In this document: positions 58,361 through 64,000 of the stretch, in pieces
Position numbering within the stretch: position 1 is the stretch's first letter
Layout of the letters: each line of letters opens with the position of its first letter
NCBI RefSeq assembly: GCF_000377205.1
Contig: NZ_KB897906.1
Span: 216,272-280,271, forward strand
Direction: 5' to 3'
From: Thioalkalivibrio sp. ALJ3
GTDB taxonomy: Bacteria > Pseudomonadota > Gammaproteobacteria > Ectothiorhodospirales > Ectothiorhodospiraceae
DNA: 64,000 nucleotides
Made by a program: the position numbers and the translations under genes
The notes under the pieces: generated by a model
Told to the model about the DNA's origin: nothing
Seen by the model: the letters and a program-made list of their open reading frames with translations, nothing else
Databases searched by the model: none

Positions 58361-59878
58361 CAGGGCTGGCGGCACCCGGTCAAACCACGGCTGCGCGGTT
58401 TCCAGCTGGGTCGCCAGCGAGAGCAGCCGCCCCTCCTCGCCCCAGGGCGCCATAAATTGCACACCCACGGGCAGCCCGGCACGATCCCAGTGCAGCGGTA
58501 CCGACATCGCCGGGATACCGGCCAGATTGGCCGCCAGGGTAAACGGGGTGCGCTCGAGGTTCTCGAAGGTCATCCGCTCCAGAAAGCGGCTGTTGAGCAT
58601 CCAGCGGCCCACCGGGAGGTACAGGGCAAGCCGCTGCAGGGTGCGGACCAGGGGAGCCGGCTCCAGCTCGCCGATCCGCGGCGGCGGCATCGCCACGGTG
58701 GGCAGGAGCAGGAGATCGTAGCGCTCGAACAGCGTCGCCAGCGCCAGCCTGACGCGATGCCAGCCCTGCCGCGCACGGGCGTATTCCCCCGCGGTCAAAG
58801 CCCGCCCCAGCCGCGCCAGCGTACGCGTATCCAGCTCGAATTCGTCCCAGCGGGCACCCCGTTCGCGCGCTCGCGCCACGAAAGCCGCCGCCTGCCCGTA
58901 AAGCAACGCCAGCACGGCCCGCGCTACGCGCTGTCCGTCCACCGGCCAGTCCGCCACCCGCTCGACAACGTGCCCCTGACCCTCCAGCAAACCGGCGGCG
59001 CGCTCCACTGCTTCCACACTGTCGCCATCGACCCGTCCACCAACGGGCGAATCGACGTTCCAGCCGATCCTCAGACGACCCGGCTCGCGTTGCGCGAGCT
59101 CCTCGAAGCTCGCGGGGGGCGCCTCCACACGAAAAGGTGCGGAAGCACTCTGTCCCGAGGACAGAACATCGAGCATTCGAGCACTGTCACGCACGCTGCG
59201 CGAAAGCACACCCTCGCTCACTGCACCCTCCCAGGCCTCGCCCGCCAGTGGCGTGGTCGGCACCCGCCCGCGGGAAGGCTTGAGTCCGAACAGCCCGCAG
59301 TAAGAGGCCGGTATGCGAATCGATCCTGCCCCGTCATTGGCCCCAGCCATGGGCACGATCCCGGCGGCTACGGCCGCAGCCGCCCCACCGCTGGAACCAC
59401 CGGGCGACCGATCGGTATCCCAGGGGTTCCGCGTTGGCCCCCAAAGCGCGGACTCCGTAATCCCCTTGAGCCCGAATTCCGGCGTGGTGGTCTTGCCGAG
59501 GATCACCAGCCCCGCCTCCTCGGCCCGGCGCACGGTGTCGGCACTGACCGGCGCAATCAACCGACGGCAGGCTCGACTACCCGAGGTCGTGGGAAGCCCC
59601 TGCACGTCCTGCAGAAGGTCCTTGACCAGGTACGGGACCCCGGCGAATGGTCCCTTGATCTCCTCGCCGATTCGCGCCTGAGCACGCGGACGGGCATCGA
59701 TGCAAACCGCATTGAGCACCGGATTGACCGCATCCAGCCGTTCCAGCGCGCAACGAAGCAGGGACTCCGGCGTCACCTCCCGCTCGCGTACAGCGAGCGC
59801 ACAGGCGCAGGCATCCAATCCACGGTAGAAGCGCAGGTCCAACGGGAGCCTCTTCGGTTTCCACACTGACCGTGGCAC
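58340..59878 (-). CDS. Amidase signature-family hydrolase
   Basis: This 512-residue enzyme of the GatA-like amidase family has the Ser-Ser-Lys catalytic set. Lys86 is in [12 protein letters not shown], the cis-serine is in [16 protein letters not shown] (Ser162/163) and the nucleophile Ser186 is in [27 protein letters not shown]. The start is GTG 59878. A later GTG twelve bases in is also possible. It stands alone, not with gatB/gatC, so it is more likely a catabolic amidase than the Glu-tRNA amidotransferase. The substrate is unknown. Confidence 0.92.
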   Translation of the reverse strand: MPRSVWKPKRLPLDLRFYRGLDACACALAVREREVTPESLLRCALERLDAVNPVLNAVCIDARPRAQARIGEEIKGPFAGVPYLVKDLLQDVQGLPTTSGSRACRRLIAPVSADTVRRAEEAGLVILGKTTTPEFGLKGITESALWGPTRNPWDTDRSPGGSSGGAAAAVAAGIVPMAGANDGAGSIRIPASYCGLFGLKPSRGRVPTTPLAGEAWEGAVSEGVLSRSVRDSARMLDVLSSGQSASAPFRVEAPPASFEELAQREPGRLRIGWNVDSPVGGRVDGDSVEAVERAAGLLEGQGHVVERVADWPVDGQRVARAVLALLYGQAAAFVARARERGARWDEFELDTRTLARLGRALTAGEYARARQGWHRVRLALATLFERYDLLLLPTVAMPPPRIGELEPAPLVRTLQRLALYLPVGRWMLNSRFLERMTFENLERTPFTLAANLAGIPAMSVPLHWDRAGLPVGVQFMAPWGEEGRLLSLATQLETAQPWFDRVPPALPDTRQG

Positions 59879-59941
59879 TATAGCCTCTCCGGCCCCGTAG
59901 GGTCAGGGAGCGGCCCCACATACCCCACGAGAGCCCGGCTG

Positions 59942-61414
59942 GTGAATCGGAATCCCACCGCAGCAAAATCCGGAGAACGGCCTCTACCCGCATACCCCGA
60001 CTGGCTGCTCCGCTTGCCCCGCCTGCAGGTCGGGATCGGCGTCGCGCTGTGCTACGCAATCGCCGTAGCTATCAGCATTCTGTTGGCCCAGGTCTCGCTA
60101 CAAACCAGTACCATCTGGCTGGCCAGCGGCGTCGGGCTTGCGGCGGTGCTGATCTGGGGCTACTGGCTGCTGCCAGTCCTCGCCATCGTGCACCTGCTGA
60201 CCAGCCAATGGCTCGGCAGTGACCTCGGCTGGCTGGCCCGCAGTGGCTGGGCGCTTATAGCCGTGGCCGAGATGGGACTGGCATCGCTGTGGCTGCAACG
60301 CGGACGGCCCGGCCTCGCACCCCGTCTGAATCTGCGCGGCACGGCCCGCTTCACGTTCATCGCACTGCTGGTCGTCCCGCTGGCAGGTTCCCTGCTGGCG
60401 GCGAGCTGGCTCCTGCTGCTGGGCCTGATTGATGGCGACACCTTCTATCTCATCGCCCGTAACTGGTTCGTGGCCGTGGTCCTGGGAATCGCCTCGATCG
60501 TGCCTCTGGTCAGCAATCTGCTGGTCCACGGTGTTCCCCGCTTTCACGGTCGCGGCGTCGAGGCACGCATTGTCCTGATGGGGCTATTGATCCCGACTGG
60601 CCTGATCCTTGGTTACCAGCTCACCCAGCACAACCCCGTGGAGGCGATGCTGTACGCCTCTCTCCCTTTATTGCTCTGGGCCAGCGTGTTCCTGCGCGAG
60701 ACGGGTGCGGCGATTGCAGTCACGCTATTGGTCCTGGGTGTGGTCGGGATCAATGGCGTGTCCCCCGACCACGCCTTGCCGATCTGGATCATCGGGGCCC
60801 ACATCATCGCGTTCGGCCTGATGGCTCTCATTATCGGAAGCGCTCAAAGCAGCCTGGAGGAGGCAATTACCGACCGGGCACGACAAGCCGAACTTGAATA
60901 TCTCGCCTACCACGACGCCCTCACCGGCCTGCCAAACCGTGCCCAGCTGCTGCGCGCACTGGATGGGCTGACAGATATGCAACCGAAAGGCGGCCCGCCG
61001 TTCGCCGTGTTGATGATGGACCTCGATGGTTTCAAACCCGTGAACGATCGACTGGGTCATGCAGCCGGCGATGCGGTTCTGCGCATCGTGGCGGAACGCC
61101 TGCAACGCCATTGCAAGGCCGCGGACCATGTCGCTCGTTTCGGCGGCGACGAGTTCGTGATCGTGCTGCCGCACTGTCCCGATTACGAACAGGCCCGCAA
61201 AGCCGGCGAGCGCCTGCGCGAGGTGATCCGTCAACCCATCCAGCTTCCCGCTTCCAAAGCCACGGACGTGGCCCACGTCGACGCCAGCATCGGTATTGTG
61301 CATTCTGGCCAGGTGCCACCGGATCCGGATGCCCTCCTGGCCGCTGCCGACCAGGCCCTATACCAGGCCAAGGCAACCGGACGCGCCCGGATCACGGCAT
61401 ACGCTACGCATTGA
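59942..61414 (+). CDS. MASE1-type membrane diguanylate cyclase
   Basis: The 490-residue protein starts at GTG 59942. The N-terminal 310 residues hold about eight to ten membrane helices of the MASE1 kind (STIWLASGVGLAAVLIWGYW, NWFVAVVLGIASIVPLVSNLL). A GGDEF domain follows (YHDALTGLPNRAQLL, MMDLDGFKPVNDRLGHAAGD, VARFGGDEFVIVLP). The active site is intact. The inhibition site reads KAAD instead of RxxD, so product feedback may be weak. The next gene downstream is a second diguanylate cyclase. Confidence 0.92.
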   Translation: MNRNPTAAKSGERPLPAYPDWLLRLPRLQVGIGVALCYAIAVAISILLAQVSLQTSTIWLASGVGLAAVLIWGYWLLPVLAIVHLLTSQWLGSDLGWLARSGWALIAVAEMGLASLWLQRGRPGLAPRLNLRGTARFTFIALLVVPLAGSLLAASWLLLLGLIDGDTFYLIARNWFVAVVLGIASIVPLVSNLLVHGVPRFHGRGVEARIVLMGLLIPTGLILGYQLTQHNPVEAMLYASLPLLLWASVFLRETGAAIAVTLLVLGVVGINGVSPDHALPIWIIGAHIIAFGLMALIIGSAQSSLEEAITDRARQAELEYLAYHDALTGLPNRAQLLRALDGLTDMQPKGGPPFAVLMMDLDGFKPVNDRLGHAAGDAVLRIVAERLQRHCKAADHVARFGGDEFVIVLPHCPDYEQARKAGERLREVIRQPIQLPASKATDVAHVDASIGIVHSGQVPPDPDALLAAADQALYQAKATGRARITAYATH

Positions 61415-61566
61415 CAGGCCGCAAATGGCGCGCGGTTGTTGAAAACGCATGCGACGCGCATTATACGGAGCGGCAGCAAGGACGCTGGCGTTACGGAACG
61501 GACTCGGGAGCAAGGCATGCGCGGGCACAGGACGCCATCGATGGATCGGCAGCCAGGGCCGGGATC

Positions 61567-62877
61567 ATGAGGATCCTGGTGGTGGACCGTTCACGCGTGT
61601 TCCGCGCCCTGTGGAGCCGCATGGTGGGAGCCGCCGGACACGAAGCGAGCATGGCCGGCACCGGCGCCGAGGGCCTCGCACGCCTGGACATCTTTCGCGC
61701 GGAGCTGGCCTGTGTTTCGCTGAGCCTGCCCGACATGGATGGTCTGGAATTTTGCCGCGCGGCGCGCAAGAAGCGCTATGGCCGCGGGCTCCCGCTGATC
61801 ATCCTTACGTCCAACCCCGACCTGCGGATTCGCGAACGCGCCTTCGCCGCGGGGGCCACGGACGTGCACGACCGAACCAACATCGGCGATCTGTTCCAGC
61901 AGGCCGAACGCTACGCACAACCGCTGGAGACGCTCCACAGCGGGCGGGTTCTGTATGTCGAGGACAGCCCCACTGCCGCACGCTACCTGAGCCGTGCACT
62001 GGAGCCCATGGGACTCGATATCGTGCACTACACCAATGCGTCCGAAGCCCTCGCGGCCTTCGACCCGTCTCACTTCGACCTGGTCCTGAGCGATGTTCTC
62101 GTGGAGGGCGAACTCAGTGGCATGGGCCTCGTAGGGTGTATCCGACAGCAATGCCCGGACATGACGGCGATGCCGATCGTTGCGATGTCGGGCCTGGATG
62201 ATCAGCATCGACGGGCGGAATTATTTCGCTTGGGTGTCAACGACTTTATAACGAAACCCGTTCAACGAGATGAGCTACGTGCTCGTCTGAGCAACCTCTT
62301 GAACAACAAGCGCCTGATGGACGAGGTCCGCCTCCAGCGCCAGAAGCACTACGAGATGGCCATGGTGGATCCCCTGACCGGGCTCAGCAATCGCAATGCC
62401 CTGAGCGACTTCGCCAGCCGATTTTTCGACGAGCCCGGCAGCCAGGAACAACCGATTGCACTGATATTGATGGATCTCGACCGCTTCAAGGACATCAACG
62501 ACCGCCACGGACATCTGGTTGGCGACGAGGTCCTCGCGGCCATTGGTGAACTTCTGCGCACGGTGGCCACTCCTGGCGAGGTCCCTATCCGCTTCGGTGG
62601 CGAAGAGCTGCTGATCCTGATGCCGGGCAGTGACCTGTTCGACGCGCATACGCGTGCCGAGGACCTGCGCCAGCGGATCCAGGAGCTGCATCCAGCCGGC
62701 CTCCCGCTGACCGCTTCGTTCGGCGTCACCAGCCGGGAGCCCGGAAGCAACGCCGGAATCAACGACCTGTTCCGCGCGGCCGACGAAGCGGTCTACAACG
62801 CCAAGGCCCGAGGACGAAACTGCGTGGTTTCACTCCCCAGCCGGCATGACAGCCCTGCAGTGGAGTACTACGGCTGA
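61567..62877 (+). CDS. Two-receiver response regulator with GGDEF domain
   Basis: This 436-residue PleD-like protein starts at ATG 61567. The first receiver (about 1-125) has Ser51 where the phospho-acceptor aspartate should be (VSLSLPDMDG). The second (about 130-255) keeps it (FDLVLSDVLVEG), and its conserved Lys is in FITKPV. The GGDEF domain carries MDLDRFKDINDRHGHLVGDEVL and a RFGGEELLIL active loop, without an RxxD inhibition site. It should make c-di-GMP when the second receiver is phosphorylated. The cognate kinase is not obvious. It may be encoded by the gene cut at the right edge. Confidence 0.92.
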   Translation: MRILVVDRSRVFRALWSRMVGAAGHEASMAGTGAEGLARLDIFRAELACVSLSLPDMDGLEFCRAARKKRYGRGLPLIILTSNPDLRIRERAFAAGATDVHDRTNIGDLFQQAERYAQPLETLHSGRVLYVEDSPTAARYLSRALEPMGLDIVHYTNASEALAAFDPSHFDLVLSDVLVEGELSGMGLVGCIRQQCPDMTAMPIVAMSGLDDQHRRAELFRLGVNDFITKPVQRDELRARLSNLLNNKRLMDEVRLQRQKHYEMAMVDPLTGLSNRNALSDFASRFFDEPGSQEQPIALILMDLDRFKDINDRHGHLVGDEVLAAIGELLRTVATPGEVPIRFGGEELLILMPGSDLFDAHTRAEDLRQRIQELHPAGLPLTASFGVTSREPGSNAGINDLFRAADEAVYNAKARGRNCVVSLPSRHDSPAVEYYG

Positions 62878-62959
62878 TCGCGGTCACAGAATCCGCCCTG
62901 TTTTCTCAGGGTTCGATCCTTTAGGGTCACGAGTTAGAGATTCGAATGGGAACAATGGA

Positions 62960-63508
62960 ATGAAAGGCATTGTGTTTAACGTCCTTGAAGATATCGTGAC
63001 GGAACACTACGGCGAGGCTGGCTGGGACGACGTCCTGGGCAGGGCGGAAGTCAGCGGCGTCTATACCTCGCTCGGGAATTACGAAGATGACGAGATGATG
63101 CGACTTGTCAGCGCCGCCTGCGAGATCACGGGCCTCGATACCTCCGACTGTCTGCAATGGATCGGGCGCGAGATGCTTCCGCGCTTCGAACAGGCCTACC
63201 CGGGTGTATTCGATCCCTACCCCGATTCGATGGGGCTTCTCCAGGCCCTGAACGACGTGATCCACCCGGAGGTCGTGAAACTCTACCCGGGCGCTCAAGT
63301 CCCTGTGTTTGACTGTGAGCAAACTGGACCCCACGAGTTGTCGATGGACTACCGTTCCGAACGCGGACTTTGCTCACTGGCACACGGGCTTATGCTGGGC
63401 ACTGGCGATCGCTACGGGCAAACCGTCCATGTCGATCACCCCGAGTGCCAGCATCGAGGCGACACCCGCTGCCATTTCCAGATCCATATCGAGCCGCGCG
63501 TTGGCTGA
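62960..63508 (+). CDS. H-NOX haem nitric-oxide sensor
   Basis: The 182-residue protein begins MKGIVFNVLEDIVTEHYG. The haem ligand is His102 in NDVIHPEVVKLYPGA. The propionate-binding YxSxR is Tyr131-Ser133-Arg135, at the family-standard numbers. Residue 140 is Leu, not the Tyr found in O2-binding H-NOX, so it should prefer NO. A putative zinc site Cys138, His160, Cys163, Cys171 resembles that of Vibrio/Shewanella H-NOX. The frame is open to 62846, but homology starts at ATG 62960. It follows a diguanylate cyclase and precedes a GAF protein. Confidence 0.96.
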   Translation: MKGIVFNVLEDIVTEHYGEAGWDDVLGRAEVSGVYTSLGNYEDDEMMRLVSAACEITGLDTSDCLQWIGREMLPRFEQAYPGVFDPYPDSMGLLQALNDVIHPEVVKLYPGAQVPVFDCEQTGPHELSMDYRSERGLCSLAHGLMLGTGDRYGQTVHVDHPECQHRGDTRCHFQIHIEPRVG

Positions 63509-64000
63509 CCCGCACCACCAAGAGGATGCAAGGGCTGCGACGGCACAACGTGATCGCCGCCTGCATCGCGAGCGGCAGGCTCGGCAGGAAGCCGAGCGGA
63601 TCGCCGAAGACGCTACCCGGCGCCTGTATCGAGAACAGATCAAGCTCGCAACCATCCTGGAAGTCACGCGACTGGCCAATGCCAGCGACAGTCTGGAAGA
63701 CACCACGGCTCAGGGGCTGCAGCAGCTCGCCGCCCACACCGTCTGGAAGCGCGGCCATGCCCTTTACCGCAACCCGGAGGGACACCTGCGGCGGATTGCC
63801 GAGCTGAACCTCCCCGCACAGGATGGTGCGATCGAACCTACACCCGCAGGTCGGGTACTACTGGACTCGGCCAGCGGCATCGAAAGCCAGCTTGGGCTCG
63901 CTGCCCAATCGCCCAACGACCCGGTTCGCTGCTGTATCTGCAGCATCTATGTCCATGGCCATTGCTATGGCCTGATCGAGGCCTTCGCCGACACCCCGGA
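63501..64000 (+). CDS. Coiled-coil/GAF signalling protein, partial (right edge)
   Basis: An open frame runs from about TTG 63501, overlapping the H-NOX stop by eight bases, to the window end (about 166 codons, no stop). It begins with a charged coiled coil (ARAATAQRDRRLHRER, EAERIAEDATRRLYREQIKLATILEV). A GAF-like domain follows (LQQLAAHTVWKRGHALYRNPEG, CCICSIYVHGHCYGLIEAF). No in-frame ATG is seen, so the TTG start is provisional. H-NOX genes are usually followed by a histidine kinase or a c-di-GMP enzyme. The output domain lies beyond the window. Confidence 0.6.
   Translation, partial: MADPHHQEDARAATAQRDRRLHRERQARQEAERIAEDATRRLYREQIKLATILEVTRLANASDSLEDTTAQGLQQLAAHTVWKRGHALYRNPEGHLRRIAELNLPAQDGAIEPTPAGRVLLDSASGIESQLGLAAQSPNDPVRCCICSIYVHGHCYGLIEAFADTP

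Noticed and set aside
58457-59869. A 470-codon plus-strand frame opposite the amidase gene
   Set aside because: Antisense to the amidase, whose Ser-Ser-Lys residues are all present. The shadow has no domain.

Overview
The window is dense, high-G+C bacterial chromosome and looks gammaproteobacterial. The minus-strand order leuC-leuD-leuB-asd-fimV-truA-trpF-trpB-trpA-accD-folC-SPOR-cvpA-purF is the arrangement known from Pseudomonas and related gammaproteobacteria. FimV, IscR, TgpA and an MlaFED-type system fit the same group. A member of the Chromatiales/Ectothiorhodospiraceae (Thioalkalivibrio-like) is my best guess, but that is inference from style and gene order, not a match I could run. 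No rRNA, tRNA, CRISPR array, insertion sequence or prophage was seen.

Layout. 1-4.0 kb (minus): type I secretion ABC ATPase, HlyD-type adaptor and a LuxR-like regulator cut by the window edge. 4.2-8.8 kb (minus): a tightly overlapping phospholipid-trafficking operon (STAS-MlaE, MlaF, MCE protein, lipoprotein), then glutathione peroxidase and tadA. 8.9-12.9 kb (plus): MoxR ATPase, DUF58 protein and TgpA transglutaminase. 13.0-30.9 kb (minus): iscR with a two-palindrome operator, then the conserved housekeeping block for purine, folate, fatty acid, tryptophan, lysine/threonine and leucine synthesis. Two copies of a REP-like palindrome sit around leuDC, and a LysR regulator diverges from leuC.

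32-43 kb: an ArsJ-like MFS exporter, TspO, an RND tripartite efflux operon (adaptor, pump, TolC-like), a DrrAB-type ABC exporter facing it, a YbaK-type deacylase and a membrane diguanylate cyclase. 43.4-44.0 kb is a gene-free, AT-rich stretch with paired TTAAC-N4-GTTAA palindromes. 44-50 kb (plus): a luciferase-like monooxygenase, a second and divergent TrpB, a small zinc-finger protein, a histone-deacetylase-fold enzyme, a CPBP protease, and a ferric-reductase-like protein next to a membrane-anchored cytochrome b5. 50-54 kb (minus): a pseudokinase-HDOD-GAF protein, a DUF2235 hydrolase and a small heat-shock protein.

54-64 kb: a rhomboid protease, a secreted Asp-box propeller protein, isoaspartyl peptidase, adenine deaminase and an amidase. 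These are followed by a signalling cluster of two diguanylate cyclases, an H-NOX nitric-oxide sensor and the start of a coiled-coil/GAF protein that runs off the right edge.

The most interesting points are the kinase domain that has lost all its catalytic residues, the H-NOX/c-di-GMP cluster, the orphan ArsJ, the second TrpB, and several operator-like palindromes that no annotated gene explains.
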